A stretch of DNA of 64,000 nt from Ceriagrion tenellum (taxonomy: Eukaryota > Arthropoda > Insecta > Odonata > Coenagrionidae): the NCBI GenBank assembly GCA_963169105.1, contig OY720641.1, positions 73,545,496-73,609,495 of the forward strand. The letters are read 5' to 3'. Under the pieces are notes generated by a model. It ran no database searches and was not told the origin of the DNA. It was given only the letters and a program-made list of their open reading frames with translations. This document shows, piece by piece, positions 1 through 11,746 of this stretch (positions within the stretch are counted from its first letter, which is position 1; each line of letters opens with the position of its first letter). The translations under genes were made by a program, and so were the position numbers.

Positions 1-410
1 TGTTATAATATAACGAACTTCCACGATATCTCGCCTGAGTCGGTTGAAATTATCCGCCATATGTTTGAAATTTAAGGCAATTAACTCATGAAATATACAT
101 TGCCTGCTTAGTGCTATGGATTCTACTCGATAGCTTTCACAGGAAATGCATATAAGTATTTATTTAAATAAATGAACAATACTTATGCTAGGAGAATGCA
201 TATAAAATAAAAAGTGTATGCTGATGTCTAGTAAGTTATCGATGGAAAACGTAGTAAAATTAAAAAATTTGGGCGTTAGCCCGCAAGGGCTGTAGGAGAA
301 TGAGGGTTAATGAAGGACTGGCTTCATCTTCTAGCTTAGGCCAGCATACCAAGAGCCCTTTCCATCTTCTAGCTTAGGCCAGCATACCAAGAGCCCTTTC
401 CATCTTCCTC
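1..410. repeat. Dispersed repeat, copy 1 (mate at 59090-59410)
   Basis: Seen directly: this stretch aligns by eye with 59090-59410 in the same orientation and order. Shared landmarks are a run near TGTTTGAAATTT, ACTTAGTGC/GCTTAGTGC, GGAGAATGCA, the almost unchanged GTAAGTTATCGATGGAAAAC, a GTCAGCC/GTTAGCC block and TTCATCTTC. Spacing is preserved across about 300 bp, so this is an old interspersed repeat. No TIR, tRNA box or coding frame was seen, so its class is unknown. Confidence 0.6.
325..400 (+). repeat. Perfect 38-bp tandem duplication
   Basis: The 38 bases at 325-362 (starting CATCTTCTAGCTTAGG) are repeated without change at 363-400, and the first six bases of the unit recur at 401-406. 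It lies at the end of the dispersed repeat; the mate copy near 59390 has a single diverged unit, so the duplication is private to this copy and recent. Confidence 0.9.
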
Positions 411-3152
411 AGTGGTCCACCCCAACCTCCTTTGTGCGGTACTTCGGCAGAATTCTTGGATATTTGGACCCAGGTTTTGAGTTTTTCCCAATCCTGGTCA
501 AATGGGGTGATCGAGCGGGACGGAAAGTTACGGCGCGTCCCATACATGTTTTCGACGCGTTTTGGCGCCCAAGCGGCGGCCGTGGAGTCATCTGGCGGGC
601 ATTTGAGATACCGCCGCGTGGTGAGCCAATTTATGGCGGTCTTGACCGCTGCACCCTGCCCGGGACGATAAGAGAGCCGTGTGCGTCGCGTGCATTTGAG
701 AGTGTCGCAAATTGAGGCGGCGTGAGCCTTAACAGGCCTGTGCTCGCTCTGTCGACAGTTTTACGGCGAGGCGATTTTCAAACGTCTGTCCGTTTGGGCG
801 GGGTTTATGTCGGTGTAGACAGGTGTGCATTTGGCTCCGATGCTTCTTTAGGCTAAATATAGGAATGGTGAGTGTAGCAGAATCGCCCATGCATAACTTG
901 GCTTCGTCGCTATTGCAAGACCTCCTTTTGTAGTCCTTCATTGTCATTAAGATTAAGATTTGCGAACTTTTATAGTGGTATACATTGTCTATGTTGTACG
1001 CACCATGTTATTCGATGGTGATGGGTTTAGCTACAGATTTTAGAAATACACCGTCCTGTTAGACAAGAATGAGTTTGCTCTCCGCTTCAATGCAGCAACG
1101 GATGTGCTTATTATTTACTATCTAAAGCCTGTGCGACAGTGGGAAGTGTAAATGCTGAAATCCTTGGTCCCTCATTTAAGTTGTAAGAAAATAATTCCTT
1201 CGGATTGTTTTTCTTTGCTATGTAGAAATCTCGCGGTTCTCTGCTTTAGATATTTACACTTCTTCGTCTATGTTGAACTCGAATATGTTTTTAATGTTTT
1301 GTTTTAATTTGCTAACTTTCGGCTATACTAGATATTATTTTCCGATGATGTTGCAGTGAGAAATGAAATCGATGCATGGTCCACACTTCATATGAGCTCT
1401 GCAAGCAACCAAAAAATACTCATCTTTGTGTCGGCATTGAACCATTTTAGTCAACGCATAAAAAATTCAGTCGGGAATGTATACGTTATTGAAAGGGGCC
1501 AAAAACGTGTTTGGCTGGTGGGGATCGTTGACTAGATGGCGCGTTATCCTTTAGGGATGGCATTGAATAGAATAATTGGCGGGAAGCCAAACATTTGAAG
1601 CGGCCAGTGCATGTTTTTTGTGTGTATCGGCGGATTTTACGCCGGAAAGTCAGTCGTGGCAACGTTCCAGCAATAAGTCGAGGGGCAGAGTCGAGACGGA
1701 GCCGCCCTCCAGTGGAGATGTAGGGATGAATGTAATGGTGGGTGTGACCGACCGGGTGTCGTTCTCTGCTTTATTGCTCCTCGAGGGGACACGAGGCGCC
1801 GCCGTATAGAGGTTCAAGTCGATTCGTATTACCCACTCCTAAGGTCGTTTGAGCGAGACATGGCTGCGAATAAAATCCAATGAATTGTACCCCATTTAAA
1901 AGAAAATGATCTAATGTTACTCGCTCTACCAAAATGTCAGCCGCTAATTGCACTAATTTTTCAGATATTTGCCAACAAATGGTAGCAGTTCTCCATGGCC
2001 TACTGTACGTCAAGATACATTACGTAATGAACTGTAATGGTTTGTATTACGTTCGTTCTATAAGTTATTATGTAAATGAATTTATCACTCGCTAAAATAC
2101 TTTTTATAATACCACAACAATGTCTTTTGGGGTGGAGGTGTTTCCAGCGCGCGGCGTGGATTAAGTGCAAGCCTCCGATGTGTGTATTTACTCAGAGATT
2201 CAGCCGTAAAAAAATGGTTTGCGTCATTATTATCTGTGTCCTCATCTTGCCTCTTTAAATTGCAAAAGTTTTATTAAAAAATGGAATATGGATTATTTTG
2301 AATAAAGAAAAGTCTCCATCTACGTTGATTTATAGATTACTTCAGTCATGTGACGTGGTCCGTGTTCGTTACTCTTTATGAGTAGTAGTCAGTGAATCGA
2401 ACGAAGCTTCGCTTGGAACGAGCATGATTTGTGAATAGTTTGCGGCTTACGTATTCAGGTTTTCTTTCGGCCCTCTCTCCCGACTCTTTGGAAGCCTTGA
2501 AAAGTCATGGTCATGATATAAATTCGGTTATTGCGTGAGGAATTCACCTTTTTTATGATTTATTTCGACATAAGTAAATGCCCGCGGAGTAGCCTGTGGG
2601 AGGTGGTAGGTGTTTCTGCTGTGTCATCCTGAGTTAATGTTAATTTTTAATGGTGATGTCTTAAATTTTCGAGACGAACGTGGGAGGAAAAGGAAGGGGG
2701 TGATTAGCGCCCTGTTCCCTGTAGTTACCGCTCATTAATTGCCAAATTGTGATTCTCAGGCGGTAATAACATCTCAAGCTCAAAATGTCTGCTCAAGTTC
2801 GTAAGAAAACCTGAATCGGCTATGGGATTATCAGTCTAACCCTAGAAAAAGTTAAAAACAGAAAGTTAATCTGATAAGCGTTATAATGGATCATATCCTC
2901 GTAGTTGAATCTTACTCGTTAAGATCATGGGCTTAGGCTCTTCCTTATCTAGAAAAGCACGAGATTGTTCCCCCATACATTTATAGCTTAACCCAATTTG
3001 CATTATGGTGGTTTTAAAGATCACATACTAACGTTGATCCTCCTCTACACCATCGATACCCATGATCAGTTGACGTCAATGACGTACTTCAACCCAAGTC
3101 AAGGGAACAGCTTAGAACGTGCCAAAAACAGACTAAAATTAGAAAAATAACT
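411..3152. other. No gene recognised; probable intron/upstream space of the KLF gene
   Basis: A GC- and CpG-rich patch lies at about 430-720, but its open frames overlap on both strands and match no family I know. The remainder is AT-rich with no exon-like frame flanked by good splice sites. The motif AAGG-CGTTTGAGCGAG near 1840 resembles the start of the repeat at 3757 and may be a fragment of it. Confidence 0.4.
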
Positions 3153-3338
3153 TTGACCCCTTTATGTGCGGCATGACGTGATATCACGTCATGGTACTTT
3201 TACGCTGGTTCTGATGACTTGCTATCACGTCATGGGTACCGTGAGTGTTCCAGCTTTCACTAGGGGTCTAGTGAAATTTCCCTGGGCGTCATGTGCGGCA
3301 TGACGTGACATCACGTCATGCCGCACTCCAAGGGTTAA
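3153..3338. mobile_element. piggyBac-like MITE with perfect internal palindromes
   Basis: The ends are inverted: left TTGACCCCTTTATGTGCGGC and, read from the right, TTAACCCTTGGAGTGCGGC, so TTAA (one end mutated to TTGA) is followed by CCCTT, the classic piggyBac-superfamily end. Just inside each end is a palindrome: 3172-3193 is a perfect 22-bp palindrome built on CATGACGTGAT, and 3293-3326 has two 16-bp arms with a 2-bp spacer. There is no coding capacity in 186 bp, so it is non-autonomous. Two larger TTAA-CCCTTT elements lie at 54028 and 57301. Confidence 0.7.
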
Positions 3339-3756
3339 ATTTCACATGCATATATTGAATGCACTACGTTGGTTGCAACATATCGGGGTGCCATTGCCAC
3401 TTGTTCGTTTTCGTTTAAGTGTTAGACTACTGCTTCCTGATAATGGAATGACGACAGTATTCTATTACAACAGTATGGGGAGTATATACTCTTCCGCACA
3501 GCTTTGGCCCTTGTTGACTGCTCGCTAGTCGAGTTCACCAGCAATTGTGATCTTTAATTCCCTTTGAAAGAAATTGTCTTTCATTTCGCCAAACTCAGAA
3601 TTTTTTGGGGTTGGAAGATCTCTGCAATCATTTCGTATTCTACGCGGATTGAATTTGTTTCAATTTGAGTTCGGAAAAAGTGGCAGCGGTGTTATTTTCA
3701 ATAGCAGGTCAAAGTTGGTTCGTAGCAGAAAATTCCTCATTCCTCACTACGAGAGC

Positions 3757-4300
3757 CTTTAAGGTGGTTTGAGCGAGTGTTTCCCGTCGTAATAATAAAC
3801 CATCTTCAAATTTTATTTTTTTTAATTTCAGCAACTTTGAAACTGTCAAGTAAATACTGTGATCATATGACGCAAAAATATTGACCTTTATGAATAAAAA
3901 TTTCAGCAACTAACTTCATATGCCAACATGTCTTCAACTTGACTACTTTTTTATGGTTGTACAAAATATACTGCAGAGTGAGTTTATTTATTACAAAATA
4001 TGTGTGAATTCGTACTAACTATGCACTGTTAAATTCTGACGAGATCTACGCGTTATAAATTCCTTATTTTTAAAATTAAGTTTCAATGGGCTGCATACTC
4101 GTAAGATTTCCCTCGGAAAATGGCTGATATTATTGGCTAATAACTCCAAAAGTAGCGCTGTAAGTGGCTGGTATTTTGGTATCTTGGAAAAGGTGATATA
4201 TATTTCCTTGTGATGGAGCCAAATCAATTGAATTTCATGTGAAGTTATATCTTGTTCATGGCTAACGTAAATACGATTGTTTGACGAACGTCTGAGTGGC
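3757..4300. repeat. Dispersed repeat, copy 1 (mate at about 63150-63690)
   Basis: Copy starts with CTTTAAGGTGGTTTGAGCG and shares with 63150-63690 the same start (CTTAAGGTGGTTTGAGCG) and, about 400 bp later, a block around GGCTGGTATTTTGGTATC (4153 region) versus GGCTGATATTTTGATATC (63585 region), followed by GGTGATAT/GTGTGATAT. Order and spacing agree. No open frame is conserved. Class unknown. Confidence 0.5.
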
Positions 4301-5524
4301 ATTTATTTTTAGCGTCCTCTTGCTTTGGCTATACGAAGTGGACAAGTAACTTCAATTTAGTAAGCGGTGAAAAGGTTTGATATGGAAAAGAGCATGTTTC
4401 TATGGCGGTGGCGTTTCTGTGGTCAGCTTCATTTTCTCGCTGCGTGAAAGTGGGAAAGTGCTGGAGGCCCTTAGCATGGCGGGGATTGACGGGTGGGAGG
4501 GCCGTGCGTTGACCGGCACCCCGCCCTCTGCGGAGGATGCAAGGCCGCCGAGTGCGGAGCTGGAAGGGAAACAATTTCCTCTCCGAAGTTGCCAATTCTG
4601 AAACTTCGTCCCGCGAACTCCAGGGGGGTGGAGGGAGCTTATTTTTGCACGCGGTGGCTGAAAATTTGATTTCAAGAGCGCTCTGGCGGGAAAGGCACGG
4701 TGTCGTTCTTTTTTTTTTCCTTCGAGCGTGTACAAATTTTGCTATTTTTTTAAACTGACGTAACGAGTGAGGAAACTTCCAATATTCCGCTTAGGGGCTT
4801 CCAATTTGTAGTCCCCCCGTTCTGCTTTATTTCCCGAACTTACCTAGACTAAAATCTAGTTTAACTAAGGAGATTTGACTCTTGAAGAGTTCATGATGAT
4901 TAAGTTTCCCTCTTGCCTTCCTGAGACTTGCTTTTTTATACATTGTTAGCTTTTCATGGTGGCCTTTTATGGTGAAAGTGTCTGTATGTGGCTCTTAATT
5001 AACGGAGTGTGACGTTTAATTAACGTTTGCAGTTGCATCTCATCTCGAGAAATTCGATATAAGCTCAGTTCATTTTAATGCTTGGAGAAATATTTAGTTC
5101 ATTGATTTCCTTTAGTTATGCTTAAACTCTCCGAACGTGACTTGATATGATGACTAGCAAATTTTGCCTCTTTTCGCGCATGGATCATGAGTTGGTGATA
5201 GACAAATAAATAAATTTGATTCTAGAATAAGTTTTAAAACTTAATGTTGAAAATATAAGTTATAATAAAATAAGCAATATCTGAAGGAACCTAATAATGA
5301 GGTTTGTGAAGGTTAAATGTCTTGCGTAGAAAAAACGTGTTCTGTCGGAAGAATAGTGGAAGCATTTCAATCCCAAATGTGTAATCCAAGCATGTATTTT
5401 TTTCCTGACGGAAGTTTTGTAACATTTTGGCGCGTACGTAAAGAAATCGATTATTTTTTCCATAAATATCGAGGCTTGTTTTTCAAGCGCTTGCTCAATC
5501 TGCCTGCTTCCGGATACTCAGGCC
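4301..5524. other. No gene recognised; CpG-rich patch then AT-rich DNA
   Basis: 4420-4690 is comparatively GC-rich with several CG dinucleotides and overlapping open frames on both strands, none of which resembles a known domain. 4740-5500 is AT-rich and featureless. Likely intron or upstream non-coding DNA of the plus-strand KLF gene. Confidence 0.35.
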
Positions 5525-5784
5525 TTAGGGATCGCGAGGCTTATCTGCCGACTCGAGTTCCTCTCCTATCCTCTGCTCACCCTCGGGTGCTCTCCTCGGA
5601 CCCGGGCCGGTTGCCGACCCTTGTCGGACCCCTGGGCCTCCTATCGGTTCCGCGGTGACTGCGGTTGCGGTGTCCGGGCTTGCGGTCGGCCGAGGGTGGA
5701 CCCGCGCCGCCGTGCAGCGGTCGCGTGGTTGGCAGGCGTGGCGCGATGCCCCGCGCACCGACAGCATTGAAGCAAGTACCGTCC
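5525..5784 (+). promoter_or_regulatory. CpG-dense block with a strong donor; candidate promoter / 5' non-coding exon
   Basis: Seen: a very dense run of CG dinucleotides (roughly one per eight bases, against a CpG-poor background), e.g. around CCGCGGTGACTGCGG and CGCGCCGCCG, ending at a good splice donor CGTCC|GTAAGTC with GT at 5785-5786. Open frames here read on both strands, as expected of GC-rich DNA, and resemble no family. Inference: an alternative first exon or promoter of the plus-strand KLF gene whose next exon is at 10113. No TATA box is evident. Confidence 0.35.
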
Positions 5785-5789
5785 GTAAG

Positions 5790-7327
5790 TCAAAACTTGA
5801 TATTTTAAATGACTGCGCCCGAAATTTCGACGCATCCCCATTGGGATTCGGAGGATAGGCTTGCAGGTTACGGCCTCCTCTAAAAAAAAGAGTGAGGCCG
5901 AAACGTGTCGTCAGATCGAAATGACAGCTTAAAGGTGTTCTCGTCGAAGGTTGGCGTTTGTTGTCGCCATCTGCTTATCTTACCTTGAACCCACATGACG
6001 TGCTCCAGGTGAACGGTGAAAATGGCGATGTGGTGAACGATGCCCTGAGATGTCTCAATGTATTGTTACGGATGATTTCCCCGGTTTCTTCGTGTCTACA
6101 TGTAAAAAGTTCTTGATGTGACAAAAGCAATTTGATCAGAAACAAACTGTTACATATTTAGAAGCAATAGACCAGATGTCCAAAATCTTTCTGCTCAACC
6201 TGACTCAAAGGCGTAATTTAAAATATTCAGTTAATTTTTCGCTGAATTTACTCTGATTTGCGGTTAGTTTTATCTTTAGTATCGACGTCTTCTCAAAAAT
6301 CATTAGACCATCGCCAATAAATTAAAAATTAAAGCACTCAATTTGTCTTAAAAACAAACTCCGTGCGTCTTAGTTTTGGTTGAAGTTAAATCTAGTATAT
6401 TTGTAAATGTTTGCGTGATATTTGTTGCCAATCCGTATGTTTTTCATAAATTCTGTTATTAATTTTAAAATTCCTACCTTGGAGTACCTCGAAGAGCGGT
6501 TTGTATGAGAATTATCCCGCAATTATAGAGGAATAAAATTCAATCGGTAAGATACCACTCATCCTAATCCACTACCAGGCTTTTGTCTTTAGGTATTGTC
6601 GCTCTCTTTATACTCCCTTCTTTCGCACGCTGGAAACAGTTACATTGCTTTGTCGTGCTCTATTTGGTAACCGTACTCCTTTTCCTCGGCGCCGGCAAGA
6701 AGGTGAGTCGATATTTCCAGGTCAGAAAAAATTGTTTCCTCACCTGCGTATTCCAATGACTTGGCCAGTTAAGAACTTTCAGCTGTTTAATAATCAGGCG
6801 GCAGCGTTTTGTCCTTCCGGTATCCTTCAACGTTCCCACCCTTCCGGATTGTTACTAGTATTCCTGTTATCCTCCTCTGTGTGGCGCCAGGTGCGTGCGA
6901 CACTGGAGTGAGTTGGCAGCACCTGCAGGTGGCAGGTGCGACGAAGGCGCCTCGAAGGGCGGCGGGAGTTCGATAAGACAGCGGCCGTCGTAATAACAGG
7001 GAAGATATCCTCCGAAGGAATTTCCTCCCCATTCCCCGAAACGTAAGGAAAAAAACTTCTCGTTTGGGGATATTCCCCACTTGACCTTTTGACTTCCCAC
7101 TTAGGTTAATTCGGTGAAGATTTTTGGACGATATTGTGTTCCAAGTTGGCCGAGACGAAAGCGGGGCCAACAACCTATTTGTTGTCCTAAGTGGAGATGT
7201 GCCAGTCGGAACTCGCCAACTTTTATCCTGCAGGATTAGAGCAGTCTTCTATAACTATTTTCTGATCTTAACGACTCTACCCAGCTTACAGTCGTGACTC
7301 GACCTAGCTTACCGTCGTGGCGTACTG
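5790..7327. other. No gene recognised
   Basis: AT-rich to about 6600, then a moderately GC-rich stretch 6600-7170 with overlapping frames on both strands (CGCCAG|GTGCGTG near 6890 is donor-like). I could not connect any of this to a protein family. Probably intronic. Confidence 0.35.
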
Positions 7328-7331
7328 TTTA

Positions 7332-7510
7332 GGCCGTTTTACACGGTACGTTTTATTGTACAAACGAATGTATCATAGAATATGCAAGAAACTGAATGGA
7401 AATAGAGCAGGTTCTATTTCCCGCCAAGTCGTTCAGGCAATCATACAATTTTCCTCGTGCATGAGTTCATACATTCGTTTGTACAATAAAATGTACCGTG
7501 TAAAGCGGCC
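7332..7510. mobile_element. MITE with ~45-bp terminal inverted repeats
   Basis: Left end GGCCGTTTTACACGGTAC followed by TTTTATTGTACAAACGAATG; the right end read on the other strand is GGCCGCTTTACACGGTAC followed by ATTTTATTGTACAAACGAATG, so about 45 bp at each end are near-perfect inverted repeats. TTTA occurs immediately outside both ends (7328-7331, 7511-7514), a plausible 4-bp target-site duplication. The centre carries GAGCAGGTTCTATTTCCCG, also present in the copy at 18595. No coding capacity. Confidence 0.8.
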
Positions 7511-7519
7511 TTTAGCATT

Positions 7520-9293
7520 GTCTTCAAAAATGTGTTTAGTGAGTCGATGGACGCATGTCATTAGTTTAGAAATTTCTGCAATATTTCGTATGGGAATCGA
7601 TCTACTCTTATGAAAGGAAATGGACATTTTTATCTGTTTTTGGACCTTTTAACCCAATCAGTGTGTTATAACTTCTGCTAGTTAGGTTTCATATAGTATC
7701 ATTGTTAATTTTTAATTAAACAAAATGGAATTAAATCTCCGTTTATATTTCCGCTGAATGGCTCCCGTGACTAAGCTTTGTGGCTCCGTGATTTAGGGCT
7801 TTCGATCCTACCTCAACTTGCTGAAGAGGCCTATTTATGGTCTGGTAAAATTTTCATTTTTAGCGAGACTTTCTGATTTTCAGCTTACCGAGACGGCGAA
7901 TCTTAATGCACGTAATTCGCTGAGACACATGCGAACAGTATCTCTAAAACAAGGCCAGATCGGTTGCTGGGTCTTAATGGGGGTTTTATAGTTTGTTTTT
8001 TTCAAATTTTCTCGATTCTATGCTGCGGGAAACAAGACAATGGTTCCAATTTTCCCTGAGAACGTGATACGCTTGAGTTTTCGCGTTAAACCTGGATGTA
8101 TTACGGGCTTCAAATCAGCCTCCACATTATACCTCCGTGTGTAGTCCTTGTCGAATTGGCGTATGTCCCATGTGTTATATTTTTTTCAAGTCAAAGTGTG
8201 TTCTCCTTTGATAGGAGCGCGGAGTCATTCAATGTGGAAGAGGAATATTGCCGCGAATAGACGCCATCAGCGGATGCCTGAGCGAATCATTTTTACTTTT
8301 ATTTTCCTCGAGCGACGCCTTGATCTGAGGAGCGTCGTCGTGTAGAGTGCCTCCCTAGTGTGGAGATGACGCCACTTAATTCTCTCCCTTACGCTCGGGC
8401 TTGCTGCGGTTTCCTCGAGTACCGTTTCATCCAATGAGTCGAGCATTAGGCACTCTATGAATATCCCATCCCTTGAGCTTTTTCGCACCTTTCATATCTC
8501 TAAGATAGCGAGGCTGAAATGGAGAATGAAGATCATGGTGTGCAAACCGTCTAGGCATTTATCATCGTCGCGGGTAAATCTTTTGGTAAATAAGAAAATA
8601 AAGTGAAATTTTCGTAGCTCATCTTTTTTACGTCGAAGTTTCACCATGTTTGTGCTTGGTAATAATGATAAGTACAACTGCCGTATGAATTTTCTTAATT
8701 TCATTTCTGACGTGTTTGAATTTGCCGTATGACATTTTGCAAATGTAGACAATGTGTCTTATTGACCCGCTATAGAGAAACTCTGCCAACATATTAATTT
8801 TCACAAGCTCCAAATCAACTGTGTAAATACTCAAGAATAGTGGAGATTCAGTGAAAACACAGCGAAGCAGTGAAACCTGGTATGGTTGGAAAAATAAGAC
8901 TTGTGCTACTCAGTCTGTCGGATGGTACGTGAAACTGCGGTCCCCTGAGGCCTTCCTAAGTGACCAATAGATGTGTCCGGCGTTCAATGTTAGTTTAAGA
9001 AACTGTGAGAATGCGTCCTCTGACGAGTCGGCACACGTGGGCGAACTCATCTGCAATCAGCTTTCCCAAATCTCCCCGTGGCAAGCGCCCTTTCGGTCAG
9101 ATCGATGGCAGTGGCTGTGCGTGTTTCATCAGAGAAGAGCCCCCTCTTGAATGGTCCGGGCGAGAGGGAGTGCTCTTGCCTAGGTGGCCCGTGGCGCGAG
9201 CCGCCCTTCTGCAGGGAGCCAGAGGCCCCTTGGATGCCACATACAGAGGGTGGGTCTGCAGAATAGGATCTTAAGATTTGTTTCTTGCATAAA
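7520..9293. other. No gene recognised
   Basis: Mostly AT-rich non-coding DNA; 9000-9280 is GC-richer with overlapping frames on both strands, none recognisable. Nothing here looks like the missing first KLF finger (a CxxxxC...SSHLKAH-type frame). Confidence 0.35.
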
Positions 9294-9374
9294 GGCTGCT
9301 TTGCACGAGGCATTTTATTGCTCAATCTGATGCGTGTTCGGTGTGCTTTGAAAAATGCGCTGTGTAAAGTGGTG
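9294..9374. mobile_element. Diverged, internally deleted copy of the 7332 MITE
   Basis: Starts GGCTGCTTTGCACGAGGCATTTTATTG, matching the MITE's left end (GGCCGCTTTACACGGTACATTTTATTG) with scattered changes, and ends in CGCTGTGTAAAGTGG, resembling its right end. Only about 80 bp remain, so the middle is missing. Lower confidence than the other two copies. Confidence 0.45.
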
Positions 9375-10112
9375 AATTGCAAGAATACATGCGCAAATGA
9401 AAAAAACGACAGATGGGGAAGTGGCCCCTGCTCTTATTCCGTACCCGCGTTCTTGCAATTTCTTTACATCATATTGTGAACATTAATTGCGTGAACATTG
9501 AACATCGACGCACGCGTCAGTTGTCCTCAAGTCGGAGATTGGTTTGCAGCAGCTTTTCTCCACTCTCCTCTCTGCCAATGGCTTCATTCCTACATAACTA
9601 TTTCTTCGACGTCTTTCATGATTTGCTCAGTGTATTCCATTCTTGGTTTTCGTCTGTAATTTTTCCCGTTCATTTTTCCCTCCAATACTGTTCTCATTAA
9701 GCTGTTTATGTCGCAAAATGTGAACGATATGTTTGTCTCTGCTCCTTCGCAGTTTTCATTATGCCTCTAAACAATAAACTGAGCGATAACTCAGAACTTG
9801 TGTTCTTCAATGTTTTTTCAGTGTATGTTTTTAGTCAGTTTCAATGTATTTTTTTTAACCCCTGCCATGGGTGTTTTTTGAGGCATCTGGGCTTACTGAT
9901 GGGCACTCATGTTGGTAATATTTGAACTGGGTATCGTGACCGTCTACGGGCGGAGGATGTAAAAGATTTGTAGAAGCAACCTTTTTTTTAAATAAACCTA
10001 CCTTTATTGGTACATCACCATTGCATAACATTGTTATAATGGTGTGCACGACTCAGTTGTTTCTATTCGACGCCAGTAATAACGTATGGTCTTTTCTTTC
10101 TTAACCCTGCAG

Positions 10113-10263
10113 GCGAAAGGCCGTTTCCATGCGGTTGGAATGGTTGTGGCAAGCGATTCGCCCGTTCGGATGAATTAGCACGCCATACGAGGACCCACAC
10201 CGGGGAGAAGAACTTCGTGTGCCCAGTCTGCGACAAGAAGTTTATGCGCAGCGACCATCTGAG
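10113..10263 (+). CDS. KLF: Sp/KLF zinc-finger transcription factor, penultimate coding exon (fingers 2 and 3)
   Basis: Exon between acceptor CCCTGCAG (ending 10112) and donor CTGAG|GTGAGT (10264). It starts with two bases completing the Gly of a TGERP linker and encodes 49 whole residues. Finger 2 is C-x4-C-x12-H-x3-H with the recognition helix RSDELAR; then linker HTGEK; finger 3 is C-x2-C-x12-H-x3-H, entering MRSDHL, with its last residues in the next exon. The RSDELxR/RSDHLxK pair and the 4- and 2-residue Cys spacings are diagnostic of Sp/KLF proteins, nuclear factors binding GC/CACCC boxes. Finger 1 and the regulatory N-terminus must lie upstream of the window; I found no such exon in 1-10112. 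Confidence 0.93.
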
Positions 10264-11746
10264 GTGAGTTTTGAGTGACGAGTCTGGAAACGGTGAATAG
10301 AATGGGAGTAGTGGCGGAAGCTTTTATGTTGTGCCGGTGTGAGAGTCATAAAGTGCCGTATTGGCGATGGATTGTTTTGAATGCTACTCGTGGGGCGCAA
10401 ACCTATTTGAAATTCGTAGAAATTAATTGCTATTTATTCAGCACTCGTGGTTGCCTCCTTTGGGCATGAAAGTCACTGCTGCCGATTTTATATCTTTTAT
10501 TGATCAACCCTAAATTTAAGGAAACTAATCATTGTGGAAAGAATTGTCATGTATTCCTTCGGGATGAATTTTTCGAATAAATCTTCATTATTCACCTCCG
10601 ATATAAATGTCTTCGCATTTGCAAATTGAAGCAGGGGAATTTAGTGTGAAATTTTGTACTTATTAGTGAGTTGATGAGGTTATCCTTAACCCTTCGAATA
10701 GCATATTTAAAAATGCGATGACTTTTAATAATGGATGTGATCCCAGGATAGTCACTGGTCAGCAAAATGACCTCATAAACCTGTAGAGGTCACTTGCGAG
10801 CGTAAAATAGCAAGTTATCTACTTGCATCCACCTCGCTCATTCAATAGTAGAGGTGGTGGCATGTAATTGACAGTAAAAACCAATATCACCATTATTGGT
10901 GATACTAGTTGGACATAATTAGGCTGCCTCCTCTTCTTTAAATACATTTCTTTATTAAACTTCAAAATTAACCAACATATAATTTGTTTATGATGTGAAT
11001 ATGTTTAATGCATCAATGAGAAAGTATTTTTTAGCCCCATATTTGTATGTATACTTAAGGGTTTTTATACTTCCCTTCGATTGAGGACGTTGACCAAAAA
11101 ATTGTTTATGGTCATGAAATTGATTGATGGACATTAGGCATGGGCAGTTTTTGGGCTGCAGACTAAGTCTAACCTGCTTGAGATTTTTAAGTTGCTCATG
11201 TGCTATCAGAAGCGTTTATATTACGTAATTGTGTTGTGTCCTTGGAAATTTAAAAAATCACACCTTTTCGGCACTGCCAGGAAGGGCTTGCCAGAACTAG
11301 CCCACTCAAAGAAAAAATTGCCTATTCCTTCTTCACATGTTGTGTGTCTGGTGAAATGTGTTATCAGTCTTTTTATCCATGTTGCCAGTCATGGAAAGAC
11401 ATTGGCTCAATAACTATACTATGATATTTAAGATATAATGAATCAAAATCATTTATGTCAGAGAGGCATGCAGCTTATGTGCTGATGATGGATGTGTATC
11501 TGAAGAAATTCAAGGCTGCTGTGTATTGAAGTTGACTTTTGAAGCTTGAGGTTGATCTTACCTCAATCTAGCTATTCCTTGGCTTTAACTCTTTCATATA
11601 AAAGTGAGCCAAGGTTTGAAGTTTAGAAGTTGGTAATAATGTCACTGGTAAGCTTGGTTACAGGTACTTTTTAGGTTTATTATTTAAGGGTCCTTCTGTG
11701 CTAATTCTCATATTCATATTTGTTTGGTTTCTCCTTTGCTTTACAG
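10264..11746 (+). other. KLF intron, 1483 bp, phase 2
   Basis: GTGAGT donor at 10264 and CTTTGCTTTACAG acceptor ending 11746. The serine codon AG|C is split, and the protein resumes without a gap inside finger 3. Contents are AT-rich with no recognisable repeat or exon. Confidence 0.85.

Noticed and set aside
409..715. Overlapping frames on both strands at the start of the window
   Set aside because: Possibly part of a repetitive element, but I cannot name a domain; composition alone does not support a gene.
3172..3326. Clustered CRE (TGACGTCA-like) enhancer
   Set aside because: The half-sites are the subterminal palindromes of a MITE, which explains their clustering without a host regulatory role.
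5317..5658. Plus-strand open frame of 113 codons next to the CpG block
   Set aside because: Composition-driven; no recognisable domain, and overlapping frames on the other strand are equally open.
6787..7173. Minus-strand frame of 128 codons
   Set aside because: Longest in the region but proline/arginine-biased with no motif or splice context; treated as chance.
9005..9382. Overlapping frames on both strands, up to 111 codons
   Set aside because: Mirror-image frames in a GC-rich patch with no domain, no splice support and a MITE scrap at the end.
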